DNA of 55,865 nt from Bacteroidota bacterium (GCA_013202965.1 JABMQZ010000128.1:1-55865); one strand, 5' to 3'; positions 28,301 to 37,640 are shown, numbered from the stretch's first letter. Translations and numbers: made by a program. The notes: generated by a model from the sequence alone, not told the origin.

Positions 28301-29312
28301 AGTTGGCGATAAAGTTAAGTTCTATATTGACAATAACCTGAAAGATGAATGGTCCGGTATTGGTAACGGTTGGTTTTCTGTAAAATATTTCGTTGGTGAA
28401 GGCGTGCATACCTTTAAGTGGATCTATGAGAAAAATGGAGCCATTTCGGCTGGTGATGACTGTGCGTGGATCGACTTCATTGAGTTCCCGCCACTGATGA
28501 CCCTTACCTGCTTCGCCGGATTTGATGAACTGATCTGTGAAGGTGATGACTTCCAGTGCGACGGACAGGCGACAGCATATGTATCCGTACTATGGTCGAC
28601 TTCCGGAACAGGATCATTTGATGATCCTGCCATCCTGGATCCGGTGTACACCCCAAGTACCGATGACCTGAATAACGGATGGGTAACGCTGACCCTTGAA
28701 GCAACGGATGAAAATCTTGAAACAACTGATGATGACATGATGTTGAGCTTCCGTACCGAACCCGGACTTGGCCAACAGCCGGAAGGGCCCGATTTCGTAA
28801 ATCTTTATTACGTAACTACATCTGAATACACTACTGAACCCCTGCCATTTGCAGACTATTACGAGTGGGCAGTTGATCCTGTAGAAGCCGGTAATTTCGA
28901 TGGTATCGGAACCATTGGCACCATTACCTGGAATCAGTCATTCCTGGGTACTGCAAGCATTTCCGTGAGGGGTATGAATACCTGCGGTGAAGGTGAATTT
29001 TCTGATGGGTTTAATGTAACAGTCGATAATTTCACTTCGGTTGAAGAATATGAGGATAATATGATTCTGAATATTTTCCCTAATCCCAACCAAGGTGAGT
29101 TTACCATTGAAATGCAAGGCGAAGATCTTGGCAAAATTGAAGTCATGATTTATAATATCACCGGAACCCTGATCTATAATGAAACAGGGCTGGATGGCGA
29201 AAATGGCTTCAGCAGCCAGATCAGGCTTGGTGAATACCAGCAGGGCCTGTATCTTATAAAAGTCAGTTATGATCACGGCAGTATTGTCAGAAAACTATTG
29301 CTTAACAAATAA
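25344..29312 (+). CDS. C25 gingipain-family cysteine peptidase, T9SS-secreted (RGHGS/DVCC sub-type)
   Basis: A 1322-residue secreted cysteine peptidase. Signal peptide 1-21 (SAF/SQ). The pro-domain contains GLPELPIISEI and VCPFQYNA. The C25 domain is about 235-620. Predicted catalytic residues are H454 in NYRGHGS and C491, the second Cys of DVCCDN; by alignment in my head the second Cys corresponds to gingipain C244. The His-Cys distance is 37 owing to a small insertion (WQWGATGSF). GDASLEPW ends the domain. Two CARDB-like domains, one with GNGNGRMDPGE, are followed by the jelly-roll-like module (about 919-1050). An Ig domain with the pattern WSTSGTGSFDDPAILDPVYTP comes next, then a PKD-like domain, and the tail from FPNPN. 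A terminator follows. It groups with the genes at 33679 and 37662 by module order. Confidence 0.92.
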   Translation: MKNLNLLVVTLLLFLTQSAFSQNNWIAFSGSDPQFPVVEVEEQDMSGLTLNITVPGMFSENVVHDGITYQRLTFEAWQTLHEIGLPELPIISEIISLPGDKLVKVKVLSTESITLDNMLIYPFQTPSKDISNGQYTGFDIDADFYAQDNAFPSVIANTNEPGIWRDVKIAGLHVCPFQYNAASRQLEVMTHIRLRINFYGTDTEVVLNGSKNIPSYFYEMYNAKIINFGSMGYTVDNTRDDTDIKYLIITNTNPLATLEPFIDWKNRQGFPVEVRVMETGFNTPQDFKDYILQLYNSDGLEYVLMVGDAYPNGGNNGGPDVVPMYWWAPSGEDPSYSDSWYSCLDGPDDHYADLAIGRFTYDNLGDLELQLQKTLDHYQSPDASTNWAENTLLVAHKENYPSKYTQCKNEIQNYAYALQTPIFTECYGGAGATNQDIIDYVNANSCGIFNYRGHGSATEFWQWGATGSFTNSHIQQLTNEDQLFVLFDVCCDNMDIVAHAGDCLCESFMKSPVAAVAINGAIIPSYTIPNHDYDKEMYKAVFHDGIYNIGYVTNFANVTVLNVHGTIGRSNVRTYLWLGDASLEPWTLQPTEMDVTHLPTLFLGLSSFTVNVSAGGSPVEDARVCITNEDLSLYAIAFTDATGEAIVNFGGPVQTPGTASIVVSAHNYIPYNVDIPIIPQQGAYMVLDDVNVDDATGNNNGWPDFTEFISLDVALENIGLDEGVNVTASISTTDDYISILDDEGSWGNIPGNSIVTADSAFSIQIADWVPDLHVAVVEMEIQDETDGQWFTSFELVLRSPIINILEVEIDDIANGNGNGRMDPGETVIVKVNNDNLGHCPAENTVAYLECTSQYLTFNNDYDSLGTLGLFGSKWAEFEIVVDPDAPAGVFYADFDYELVSEPFIETMSFSKKIGIIVEDWETNSFTKFEWQHSGNHYWDLTMYYPYEGTYHAQSGNIGNTETSQLYLSTEVMFADTLYFYVKTSSEVGDKVKFYIDNNLKDEWSGIGNGWFSVKYFVGEGVHTFKWIYEKNGAISAGDDCAWIDFIEFPPLMTLTCFAGFDELICEGDDFQCDGQATAYVSVLWSTSGTGSFDDPAILDPVYTPSTDDLNNGWVTLTLEATDENLETTDDDMMLSFRTEPGLGQQPEGPDFVNLYYVTTSEYTTEPLPFADYYEWAVDPVEAGNFDGIGTIGTITWNQSFLGTASISVRGMNTCGEGEFSDGFNVTVDNFTSVEEYEDNMILNIFPNPNQGEFTIEMQGEDLGKIEVMIYNITGTLIYNETGLDGENGFSSQIRLGEYQQGLYLIKVSYDHGSIVRKLLLNK
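28098..28496 (+). other. Recurrent ~132-residue jelly-roll-like module, copy 2
   Basis: Residues 919-1051 of the C25 protein at 25344. Landmarks: DWETNSFTKFEW, PYEGTYHAQSGNI, KFYIDNNLKDEWSG, FKWIYEKN and DCAWIDFIEFPP. Confidence 0.65.
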
Positions 29313-29338
29313 TAAGCATCCTTATGATATATACCAGA

Positions 29339-29366
29339 GCCGGCAGCATAAACTGCCGGCTTTTTT
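29339..29366 (+). terminator. Rho-independent terminator
   Basis: GCCGGCAG, loop CATAAA, CTGCCGGC, then T6, 27 bp after the stop codon of the gene at 25344. Confidence 0.93.
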
Positions 29367-29375
29367 ATTCCAGAA

Positions 29376-29416
29376 TCTTCTGTGTTCTGTCTTCTGACTT
29401 CTATCTTCTGTTATCT
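29376..29416. repeat. Degenerate pyrimidine-rich TCTTCTG-type repeat
   Basis: The spacer after the terminator is almost pure pyrimidine on this strand, built of variants of CTTCTG / CTTCTAT with a period of about 7-9 bases. Similar tracts are at 53468-53517 and 54461-54506. Confidence 0.55.
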
Positions 29417-29529
29417 AAACCTATTCTAAATTACCTTCTTGCTGCATTCTTTCTGACAATAAATCAGTCTATTACGTATATTTTGCATAATTTGGCAAGC
29501 TTCAAAACCAATTAATTTATAATCCAATT

Positions 29530-32500
29530 ATGACAACTCTGAAAAAATTTTCACTGACAACATTTCTATTGCTTGCATCGTTTGTGCTTTTTGCACAAAT
29601 CCAGATCACTTATGAATTTGAAAATCCTTTACTAAAAAGCACCGAAGACGGATATACAGAAATCGTCTTCGATAACTGTTACAACATGGGTGAAGAAGGA
29701 AGCCCTCTCCTTCCTTATTACGGAGCAGATATCCTGCTTCCTCCCGGAACAGAGGTCAAAGAGATCAGGCTTATTTCCATCACCACCGGTGAAGAAATTA
29801 ATAATATAAGTATTCAGCCTGCACCAGGACAATTCCCCATTTCGAAGGGTGCCCCCGAGGGCTATAAACCACTTCCTGACCCGGCAATATATTCTTTAAA
29901 CGGCTTTTATCCGGCAATGCATACCAGCATTCCTGTCACCCATTTTCTTGCCGGGCATTCTATCGCTTCTTTTACCGTTTGTCCGGTAATCTATAATCCC
30001 GTACAAAAAAGCATCAGCCTGATCAGCAGTATTACCATCGAGCTGCTAACCCATGTTACCAGCAAAGCGAATCAGGCTTCTGCAAATCTTAAAAACCATC
30101 CGTCACAGATGAACAGGATCCACAAGATCGTGGACAACAAAGATGCACTGGATCAATATTCATATGTTGATAATAAAACATCAGAATTTGATATTCTTTT
30201 TATTACCGACCAGGCTCTTGAACCATTTTTCCAGCCCTATATCTCCTTTAAAACAGAAACCGGGTTTCTCGTTGAAACCCTGACCACCGATTATATCTAT
30301 GCAAATTACAGCGGTGCTGATGAGCAGGAACAGATACGGAACTGTATCATCGACTATTATACCAATTTCAATATTATCGCGGTCATTCTGGGTGGGGATG
30401 CCGATAAAAACAATCCTGCCACAAATTTTGTTCCTCACCGCGGATTCTATGGAACTATTGATAATGATTATGATCTTCCTGCCGACATGTACTATTCCTG
30501 CCTGGACGGGAACTGGAACAATGACGGTGACCTGAAATGGGGTGAACCAGGTGAGGATGACCTTTTTGCTGAAGTAATCATAGGCCGCCTGGCAGTAGAT
30601 GATTCAACAGAGATCGCACATTTTACGCATAAGCTACTGATGTACCAGGATCAACCGGTGATAGATGATATTGAAAAAGCCCTGATGATAGGGGAAGCCC
30701 TTGATGGCATAACCTGGGGAGCTGATTCAAAAGATGAAGTAGCCATGGGCAGTTCAAATCATGGCTTTACAACTATCGGGATATCTTCTAATTTTTCCAT
30801 CACAAACCTTTACGAACGTGATGCCTGGTGGAATAAATCTGATGTTTTCGACCAATTCAATAATATTGGGGTGAACCTGCTTAACCATCTCGGGCATTCG
30901 AATACCTATTATAACATGAAAATGTATAATTCCGATGTGAATACCACTAATTTCACCAATGACGGTGTTACAAGGGGATATGCCATCGGATACTCACAGG
31001 GATGTTATAATGGTGCTTTTGACAACAGGGGTACAACACCGAATTCCTATGGAGTCGATTGTTTTGCAGAAAAGATTACATGCCTCGAAACGGCAGAAGT
31101 GGCCTGCGTATCCAATTCACGCTATGGCCTTTACTCTCCCGGAAATACCAATGGTGCTTCCCAGTATTTCGACAGGGAATTTTATGATGCTTTTTTTGGT
31201 GAAGGCCTCAGCATGATTGGTGAAGCCAATGGTGATTCCAAGGAGGACAATGCGGGATTCATTGCCAGCAATTATGCCCTCAGATGGTGCTGTTATATCC
31301 TTAATGTTTTTGGTGACCCCACAATGGATATCTGGACTGCCGCACCCACAAGCATCGCAGCCATTTACCCTGCAGCCGTTCCACAGGGAGCTTTAAGCAT
31401 AACTTTTCAGACAGATGCTCCGGCAGCCAGAATTGGCCTCATGCAGAACGGTGAGCTGATCGGACGCGGACTGACAGATGCAAATGGGGATCTGGTGATG
31501 GACCTCTTTAACCAACTGGCTAATATTGACACGATTCACGTTTCCATCATTGCCCACAACAGGTTGCGGCATATAGGAACCATTTCAGTTATAGCCGGAC
31601 AAGCATATGTTTCCTACGAATCACATAGCATTAATGATACTGTGACTGGAAATGGGAATGGCCTTTGTGAATATGGAGAAACCGTAAAAATGAGCATTGA
31701 AGTAACAAATATGGGACAGTATGATGCCGTTGATGTAACCGTCTATATTACTTCAACTGATCCCTACGTAATAATCACCGATAGCGTGGAGTACTATGGC
31801 AATATTGCGCCGGGACAGTTTGTTACAATCCCCGAAGGATTTGAGATTTCCCTGACAGATGATGTTCCCGATCAGTATGATGTATTATTTACGCTTAGAG
31901 CGGAAGGCCAGGAAAACTGGGAGAGCAATTTCTCTCAAGAGGCCTGTGCACCGGAATTTACATCGGGCTTGTTGATTATTGATGACAGTGTATCCGGGAA
32001 TGGAAACGGATACCTTGATCCCGGCGAAACAGCTGATCTGCACATACAGCTCATCAATTCCGGCCATAGCAGGGCGCTGGATATCAGCAGCATGATCTCT
32101 ACTGATGATACACTGGTCACAATTATTTCGAATGCCTTCTTTGTTGATACTCTGGAAGTAGGAGAAATCTTTAATGCCATCTATACTGTCTCCACGCATC
32201 CCTTGTCACAACTTGGAGCGGCATTTGAACTGATACACGATATTGAAGCAGGCCCTTATGTAAGCCAAAGAGCGTATGATGTGAATAATGGGATTATTTG
32301 CGAAGATTGGGAAACCGGAGATTTTAGTCGTTATAATTGGACACTTTTCGGCCAGGCCAACTATGAAATAATCAGTGTTGATCCCTTTGAAGGTGTGTAC
32401 AGTGCCAGATCAGGTGTTATTGATCACGGGCAAAACTCTACGATACAGGTAGCTCTGTATGTCCAGCGAGATGACAGCATCTCTTTCTACAGGAAAATAT

Positions 32501-33519
32501 CTTCCGAAGCATCCGACTTTCTTAATTTCTATATCAACAATGAATTGAAAGGCCAGTGGGCAGGTGAAGAAGAATGGGCACGATTTTCATATCCGGTAGA
32601 TGAAGGGGTGACTATGTTCAAATGGGAGTATGCTAAAAATGCCACAGGCTCATCAGGCGATGATTGTGCATGGCTGGATTTTATTGTATTGCCTTTCGTA
32701 AATACTGCTTCAGTTTACGCCGGCCCGGACCAGCTGGTTTGTGAAACCGGCATTTGCACACTAAACGGACAAGTCCTTAATTCAAATTCTATTGAGTGGA
32801 CCAGCAGCGGCGACGGAAGTTTCGACGATCCAACGATCCTTGATCCCATATATACACCTGGCTCAAATGATGTTGCCGCCGGGGAAGTATATTTGACACT
32901 GGGAGCCACCTATAACCAGACAGGGACTACCTTCGATCAGATGTATCTTGAGATCAATGGTGACCCCGGCATTCCTGAAATACCTGACGGACCTGAATAT
33001 GTCGACCTGCTTACGGTCACCACTTCAGATTATACAACTTCCGCCCTGCCTTCTGTCATTGAATACGAATGGCAACTGGAACCTCTTGAAGCTGGTATTA
33101 TTGAAGGCAACGGACTTACAGGGACCATCACATGGGAGCAAACTTACCATGGCCTGGCTTATGTTTCGGTGCGGGCCATCGATACCTGCGGTGCCGGATT
33201 GTATTCCGATTCATTTGAAGTCCTTGTAGATGAAGGCGGGCTTGGTATGAATGAACCCGGTTATGAAGTGCAAATGGCGGTCTACCCGAACCCGAATTCG
33301 GGAAGTTTTACCATTGAGGTGCTTGGAGCAAAATCCGGAAATCTTGAAATCAGGATTTTTAATACCACGGGCATTCAGATCATACATGAAAAGGTCATGC
33401 AGCTTGAGGGGAAATTTTCAAAACAATATGATCTGGGTGAATATCCGGATGGATTGTACTTCCTGCACGTAAAGGGTGAAGATATCTCGTTCTCCGAGAA
33501 AATCATTCTGCATCGATAA
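29530..33519 (+). CDS. C25 gingipain-family cysteine peptidase, T9SS-secreted (GHSN/QGC sub-type)
   Basis: A 1329-residue secreted cysteine peptidase. Signal peptide about 1-22 (LFA/Q). Its pro-domain resembles that of the gene at 16296 (GEEGSPLLPYYGADILLPPG). The C25 domain is about 215-610. Likely catalytic residues are H456 in NHLGHSN and C492 in SQGCYNG, 36 residues apart. SNSRYGLYSPG and LNVFGDPTMDIW follow, as in the gene at 16296. Two CARDB-like domains, with loops GNGNGLCEYGE and GNGNGYLDPGE, precede the jelly-roll-like module (about 926-1057). Then come an Ig domain with WTSSGDGSFDDPTILDPIYTP, a PKD-like domain, and the tail from YPNPN. The TGHG or TAHG of classical gingipains is replaced, so activity needs experimental proof. 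A terminator follows. Confidence 0.9.
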   Translation: MTTLKKFSLTTFLLLASFVLFAQIQITYEFENPLLKSTEDGYTEIVFDNCYNMGEEGSPLLPYYGADILLPPGTEVKEIRLISITTGEEINNISIQPAPGQFPISKGAPEGYKPLPDPAIYSLNGFYPAMHTSIPVTHFLAGHSIASFTVCPVIYNPVQKSISLISSITIELLTHVTSKANQASANLKNHPSQMNRIHKIVDNKDALDQYSYVDNKTSEFDILFITDQALEPFFQPYISFKTETGFLVETLTTDYIYANYSGADEQEQIRNCIIDYYTNFNIIAVILGGDADKNNPATNFVPHRGFYGTIDNDYDLPADMYYSCLDGNWNNDGDLKWGEPGEDDLFAEVIIGRLAVDDSTEIAHFTHKLLMYQDQPVIDDIEKALMIGEALDGITWGADSKDEVAMGSSNHGFTTIGISSNFSITNLYERDAWWNKSDVFDQFNNIGVNLLNHLGHSNTYYNMKMYNSDVNTTNFTNDGVTRGYAIGYSQGCYNGAFDNRGTTPNSYGVDCFAEKITCLETAEVACVSNSRYGLYSPGNTNGASQYFDREFYDAFFGEGLSMIGEANGDSKEDNAGFIASNYALRWCCYILNVFGDPTMDIWTAAPTSIAAIYPAAVPQGALSITFQTDAPAARIGLMQNGELIGRGLTDANGDLVMDLFNQLANIDTIHVSIIAHNRLRHIGTISVIAGQAYVSYESHSINDTVTGNGNGLCEYGETVKMSIEVTNMGQYDAVDVTVYITSTDPYVIITDSVEYYGNIAPGQFVTIPEGFEISLTDDVPDQYDVLFTLRAEGQENWESNFSQEACAPEFTSGLLIIDDSVSGNGNGYLDPGETADLHIQLINSGHSRALDISSMISTDDTLVTIISNAFFVDTLEVGEIFNAIYTVSTHPLSQLGAAFELIHDIEAGPYVSQRAYDVNNGIICEDWETGDFSRYNWTLFGQANYEIISVDPFEGVYSARSGVIDHGQNSTIQVALYVQRDDSISFYRKISSEASDFLNFYINNELKGQWAGEEEWARFSYPVDEGVTMFKWEYAKNATGSSGDDCAWLDFIVLPFVNTASVYAGPDQLVCETGICTLNGQVLNSNSIEWTSSGDGSFDDPTILDPIYTPGSNDVAAGEVYLTLGATYNQTGTTFDQMYLEINGDPGIPEIPDGPEYVDLLTVTTSDYTTSALPSVIEYEWQLEPLEAGIIEGNGLTGTITWEQTYHGLAYVSVRAIDTCGAGLYSDSFEVLVDEGGLGMNEPGYEVQMAVYPNPNSGSFTIEVLGAKSGNLEIRIFNTTGIQIIHEKVMQLEGKFSKQYDLGEYPDGLYFLHVKGEDISFSEKIILHR
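32305..32697 (+). other. Recurrent ~132-residue jelly-roll-like module, copy 3
   Basis: Residues 926-1056 of the C25 protein at 29530. Landmarks: DWETGDFSRYNW, PFEGVYSARSG, FYRKISSEASDFLNFYI, FKWEYAKN and DCAWLDFIVLP. Confidence 0.65.
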
Positions 33520-33527
33520 GCAATTAT

Positions 33528-33561
33528 ACCACAAGAGGCCGATCAGGCCTCTTGTGGTTTT
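33528..33561 (+). terminator. Rho-independent terminator
   Basis: ACCACAAGAGGCC, loop GATCA, GGCCTCTTGTGGT, then TTT. The 13-bp perfect stem is the longest in the window; the T-run is short. Confidence 0.9.
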
Positions 33562-33596
33562 CACATACGTATACATATTTTAAAACATTTAAGTCC

Positions 33597-33627
33597 TTGA
33601 TTTTAAAGCTAAATCATCGTATCTTAG
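33597..33627 (+). promoter_or_regulatory. Promoter: TTG (-33) and TATCTTAG (-7)
   Basis: TTG at 33597-33599 and TATCTTAG at 33620-33627 are 20 bp apart, the expected spacing for the Bacteroidota housekeeping sigma factor. The -7 box has one mismatch to TAnnTTTG. It is 51 bp before the ATG of the Arg-gingipain-like gene. Confidence 0.65.
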
Positions 33628-33678
33628 CACCCGATTTCAGTAAAACTGATGTATAACAAAACTAAGACCAACAAAACC

Positions 33679-36600
33679 ATGAAAAAGCAACTTCTTCTTT
33701 CACTCATCATTCTCTTTCCGGCATTATTTGCCTTTAGCGGGGAATGGAACGACATTAGCAGCCAGCAAGCTGTCCCGGCTAAGATCAGCCTTGTTTCTTC
33801 CGACAGCCAGACAAGCAGGATTTTATTTAATGTGCCAGGTTTTGAACTAACAGAAGTTAGCACAGCATCGGGTACTGCCTATACCCTGAACCTCGAAGAT
33901 GCATCAAATCTTCTTGAAGCAGGGGCACCGGATCTTCTAAAACTGACGGCCTCGGTAATCATCCCCGAGCAGGCAGGGATGGATGTCCGTGTGATCTCAT
34001 CGGAATATACTGATTATGAAAATATCCTGATCGCTCCCTCTAAAGGGAACCTCACCAGGGATATCGACCCCTCAACTGTACCATACATCTTCGGCGATCA
34101 GTATTCGCAAAACGCTTTTTATCCGGGCACCCTGGCCGAACTCCGTAACCCATACATCATCAGGGACTACCGCGGACAGACAGCCATTGTCTACCCCTTT
34201 CAGTATAATCCTGTAAGCCTTACCCTTCGTGTGTATCACGAAATTGAAATTGAAATTTATAAGGCAAATGACAATGGAGTGAACCCTTTGATCAGGGAAA
34301 GAGATCCTGAAACGATCGCTGTTGAATTTTCAGGTATCTATCAACGTCACTTTCTGAATGGTGCGACCCAGCTTAGCGATTATACCCCTGTCAGCGAACA
34401 TGGCAATATGCTAATTATTTCTTACGGTGCTTTTATGCCGGCCATGCAGCCGCTCATCGACTGGAGGATTCAGACAGGCACACCGGTGGAGATGGTGGAT
34501 GTAGCCTCCATTGGCGGTAGTGCACAGATTAAAAGTTACATTGCCAATTATTACAACACCAACGGGCTTACGTTCGTACTGCTGGTGGGTGATGCCGCAC
34601 AGGTACCAACTTCATATGCCAGCGGGGACTCAGATAATGATTATGCATACATTGTTGGCAGCGATCATTACCCTGACCTTTTCATCGGCAGGTTTTCAGC
34701 TGAAACAATCATTCATGTAGAAACCCAGGTTTCACGTACCCTTACTTACGAACAGAACCCCGACCTTGGCTTTGACTGGTTTACCCGTGGTATTGGTATT
34801 GCTTCCGATCAGGGGCCAGGCGATGACAATGAATATGATTATGAACACATCAGGAATATCAATACTGACCTTCTTAACTTCACTTATACTTTCTGCGCTG
34901 AACTTTTCGATGGCAGCCAGGGTGGCAATGATGCCCCCGGAAACCCTTCACCAACACAGGTGGCAGCCGAAATAAATACAGGAGCTACAATCATCAACTA
35001 TACTGGACATGGTAGCACTTCATCCTGGGGCACCTCAGGCTTTTCAAGTAATGATGTCAATAACCTGAGCAACACAGGCATGTGGCCCTTTATATGGTCG
35101 GTTGCATGTGTAAATGGAAACTTTGTGGGCGGAACTTGTTTTGCCGAGGCATGGTTGCGTGCCGAAGATAACGGAGATCCAACCGGTGCAGTTGCCACAA
35201 TGATGTCAACCATTAACCAGAGTTGGAACCCACCCATGTGCGGACAGGATGAAATGGTGGATGTACTTGTTGAATCCTACCCCAATAATATTAACAGGAC
35301 TTTCGGAGCTGCATCCATGCATGGTTGTATGCAGATGAATGATGAGTATGGTTCTGGTGGAGATGCTATGACCGACACCTGGGTATGCTTCGGTGACCCC
35401 TCACTGCATGTCAGGACTGCCTTCCCGCAAACTATGACCACATCATACATGTCGACCCTCTTTATTGGCATGAACTCACTGGCAGTGACTGCCAATGCAG
35501 AAGGCGGAACTGCCTGCCTGACCCTTGACGGAGCAATCTTTGCAACAGCATTCATCCAGGGTGGTACTGCAAACCTGACATTTCCGGAACTTAGCGATCC
35601 CTGCACCCTCACACTAAGCATCACAGGATTTAACTTCCTTCCGCATATCGGACAGATCGATGTGGTTCCAGGGAATACCCCTTTCCTTGCATTTGAAGAT
35701 GATCACGTCATTGACCCGGATGGAAACAATAATGGACGCCTGGACTATGGTGAATCCGTGACCTATACGGTTGATCTGCTGAATCTGGGCGGTGTGGATG
35801 CTACGGATGTGGAAGTGACTTTAAGCACTACAGATGTCTTTATTACCATCACCGATGACTTTGAAAATTACGGCACCATCCCTGCCGGACAGGTGGTTGG
35901 CATTACGGGAGGCTTTGCACTTAAGGTTGCCGATGATGTTCCTGATGAGCATATAATTGAATTCTCTATTACGGCTACTGATGGTGATACCACCTGGTTG
36001 ATATCCTATGAAGCAGGCGCTTACGCCCCTATTCTGAATATTGCCGAAATGATCATTGATGATAATAGCTTAGGTAACGGAAACGGAAGGCTTGACCCCG
36101 GTGAAACAGCTACCATCAAGGTGAAGAACTTTAACAGTGGCCATTGTCCGGCGGCAAATTCTGTTGGTGTGATCGATTCTGATTGTCAGTATCTGACCTT
36201 CACCAATACAATAGATTCCATTGGAGAACTTGGCCTGCTAGGCTTTCTTTGGGCTGAATTCCTGGTTGAAGTAGATGCCGGGGCACCCGACGGAGCTGCA
36301 ATTGCTGAATTCTATTATGAGCTGACAGCTGGCGGCTTCACCGAAACAGCCAATTTCAGTAAAAAGATCGGTCTGATCTTTGAAGACTGGGAAAGCGGCG
36401 ACTTCAGTAAATTCGACTGGGAGCTTGGTGGTGACCTGCCCTTCGAAATATCGAATATCTATCCTTATGAAGGTATATATTCAGCAAAATCGGGCAGCAT
36501 CAGCAATGATCAGTTTAGTGAACTTGCAGTTGATGTTGAGGTGATGCTGGCAGACTCTGTTACATTTGTTTATAAAGTATCTTCACAAGCCAACAAGGAT

Positions 36601-37602
36601 AAACTCAAATTCTACATTAACAATTCACTTAAAGATGAATGGTCAGGTGTAGGTGGTGGCTGGAACAAAATTGTTTATCCTGTAGTCCCGGGCAATTACA
36701 CTTTCAAATGGATCTATGAAAAGGATGCTTCAGGCATGGCAGGAAGCGACTGTGCATGGCTGGACTATATCACATTCCCGCCCCTGATGACTTTAACTTG
36801 TTATGCCGGCCCGGATGATTATACATGTAGTGACGACAGCTTCCCCTGCCATGGACAGGCCACAGATTGGATATTACTTGAATGGATGACCTCTGGTGAT
36901 GGAACGTTTGATGATCCGTATATTCTTGAGCCGATCTATACACCCGGAAGTGACGATATTACAAATGGTAATGTTGTACTTACACTTACAGCTGAAGATT
37001 CCGAAGGATCGATAGTGGATGATGAGATGATGCTGGCAATACTTGGAACTCCTGATACACCGGGTATTCCTGAAGGTCCCGTGCTTGTAAACCCTGAGGT
37101 CACTCCTATTACCTCCTACAGTACAGCACACGTCGATTTCGCATCAGCTTATGAGTGGGTTCTCGAACCATCTTCAGCGGGGACTATAAACAGCCAGATG
37201 AACCAGGCTGAAGTAAGCTGGGACATTTATTATCTCGGAATAGCAAAGCTAAAAGTGAAGGCCTCGAACGATTGTGGTGAAAGCCTCTTTTCCGATGAGC
37301 TGGAGATCACTGTAGATAATACGGTCTCGGTGAATGAAATTAAGGACGAAAATTCATTCCGCCTGTGGCCAAACCCAAACAATGGGAACTTCACGATTGC
37401 TGCAAGAGTTTCTCAAGCCGGGAATTATTCTATCCGGGCATATAACCTGATTGGTAAAACCATGGCCCAACAAGCTGGTGTTTACCTTGACGGGCAAAAT
37501 ACCGTCACTGTTGATTTCAGGGATCTGCCCGAAGGACTTTATTTCATCGTGATTGAAGGTCAGGGCGAAAAGATGATCCGGAAATTGATTATCAATAACT
37601 AA
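33679..37602 (+). CDS. Arg-gingipain-like C25 cysteine peptidase, T9SS-secreted
   Basis: A 1307-residue secreted cysteine endopeptidase. ATG 33679 is preferred over 33649 because it opens the signal peptide (MKKQLLLSLIILFPALFAFS). The catalytic domain is very close to RgpA/RgpB of Porphyromonas gingivalis as I recall them: NYTGHGS, WGTSGF, SVACVNGNF, CFAEAWLRAE, STINQSW, GQDEM, NNINRTFG and DTWVCFGDPSLHVRT in the same order. Predicted catalytic residues are H444 and C477, 33 apart as in RgpB (H211/C244). The acidic stretch GPGDDNEYDYEH aligns with the Rgp region that holds the S1 Asp, so cleavage after Arg is likely but inferred. Two CARDB-like domains, the jelly-roll-like module (903-1035), an Ig domain, a PKD-like domain and the T9SS tail (WPNPN) follow, instead of the haemagglutinin domains of RgpA. 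Confidence 0.94.
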   Translation: MKKQLLLSLIILFPALFAFSGEWNDISSQQAVPAKISLVSSDSQTSRILFNVPGFELTEVSTASGTAYTLNLEDASNLLEAGAPDLLKLTASVIIPEQAGMDVRVISSEYTDYENILIAPSKGNLTRDIDPSTVPYIFGDQYSQNAFYPGTLAELRNPYIIRDYRGQTAIVYPFQYNPVSLTLRVYHEIEIEIYKANDNGVNPLIRERDPETIAVEFSGIYQRHFLNGATQLSDYTPVSEHGNMLIISYGAFMPAMQPLIDWRIQTGTPVEMVDVASIGGSAQIKSYIANYYNTNGLTFVLLVGDAAQVPTSYASGDSDNDYAYIVGSDHYPDLFIGRFSAETIIHVETQVSRTLTYEQNPDLGFDWFTRGIGIASDQGPGDDNEYDYEHIRNINTDLLNFTYTFCAELFDGSQGGNDAPGNPSPTQVAAEINTGATIINYTGHGSTSSWGTSGFSSNDVNNLSNTGMWPFIWSVACVNGNFVGGTCFAEAWLRAEDNGDPTGAVATMMSTINQSWNPPMCGQDEMVDVLVESYPNNINRTFGAASMHGCMQMNDEYGSGGDAMTDTWVCFGDPSLHVRTAFPQTMTTSYMSTLFIGMNSLAVTANAEGGTACLTLDGAIFATAFIQGGTANLTFPELSDPCTLTLSITGFNFLPHIGQIDVVPGNTPFLAFEDDHVIDPDGNNNGRLDYGESVTYTVDLLNLGGVDATDVEVTLSTTDVFITITDDFENYGTIPAGQVVGITGGFALKVADDVPDEHIIEFSITATDGDTTWLISYEAGAYAPILNIAEMIIDDNSLGNGNGRLDPGETATIKVKNFNSGHCPAANSVGVIDSDCQYLTFTNTIDSIGELGLLGFLWAEFLVEVDAGAPDGAAIAEFYYELTAGGFTETANFSKKIGLIFEDWESGDFSKFDWELGGDLPFEISNIYPYEGIYSAKSGSISNDQFSELAVDVEVMLADSVTFVYKVSSQANKDKLKFYINNSLKDEWSGVGGGWNKIVYPVVPGNYTFKWIYEKDASGMAGSDCAWLDYITFPPLMTLTCYAGPDDYTCSDDSFPCHGQATDWILLEWMTSGDGTFDDPYILEPIYTPGSDDITNGNVVLTLTAEDSEGSIVDDEMMLAILGTPDTPGIPEGPVLVNPEVTPITSYSTAHVDFASAYEWVLEPSSAGTINSQMNQAEVSWDIYYLGIAKLKVKASNDCGESLFSDELEITVDNTVSVNEIKDENSFRLWPNPNNGNFTIAARVSQAGNYSIRAYNLIGKTMAQQAGVYLDGQNTVTVDFRDLPEGLYFIVIEGQGEKMIRKLIINN
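36385..36783 (+). other. Recurrent ~132-residue jelly-roll-like module, copy 4
   Basis: Residues 903-1035 of the Arg-gingipain-like protein. Landmarks: DWESGDFSKFDWE, PYEGIYSAKSGSI, KLKFYINNSLKDEWSG, FKWIYEKDASGMAGSDCAW and YITFPP. Confidence 0.65.
36847..37010 (+). repeat. Near-identical 164-bp tract shared with 40890-41053
   Basis: This stretch of the Arg-gingipain-like gene and 40890-41053 of its neighbour have equal length and differ at roughly 8 positions by hand count, all but a few in third-codon positions. The bases just 5' of both tracts differ much more. The tract encodes the Ig domain core (CHGQATDW to TAEDSEGS). Confidence 0.8.
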
Positions 37603-37611
37603 ATATTTTAT

Positions 37612-37640
37612 AGCCTCCTGACTTATCGGGAGGCTTTTTT
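37612..37640 (+). terminator. Rho-independent terminator, 22 bp ahead of the next start codon
   Basis: GCCTCC (613-618), 10-nt loop, GGAGGC (629-634), then T6. It lies between the Arg- and Lys-gingipain-like genes with only about 21 bp to the next ATG, so it may work as an attenuator. Confidence 0.85.

Noticed and set aside
33520-33678. CRISPR or phage attachment signals between array genes
   Set aside because: The only repeats in the spacers are terminator stems and short low-complexity tracts; there are no evenly spaced direct repeats with unique spacers and no integrase gene.
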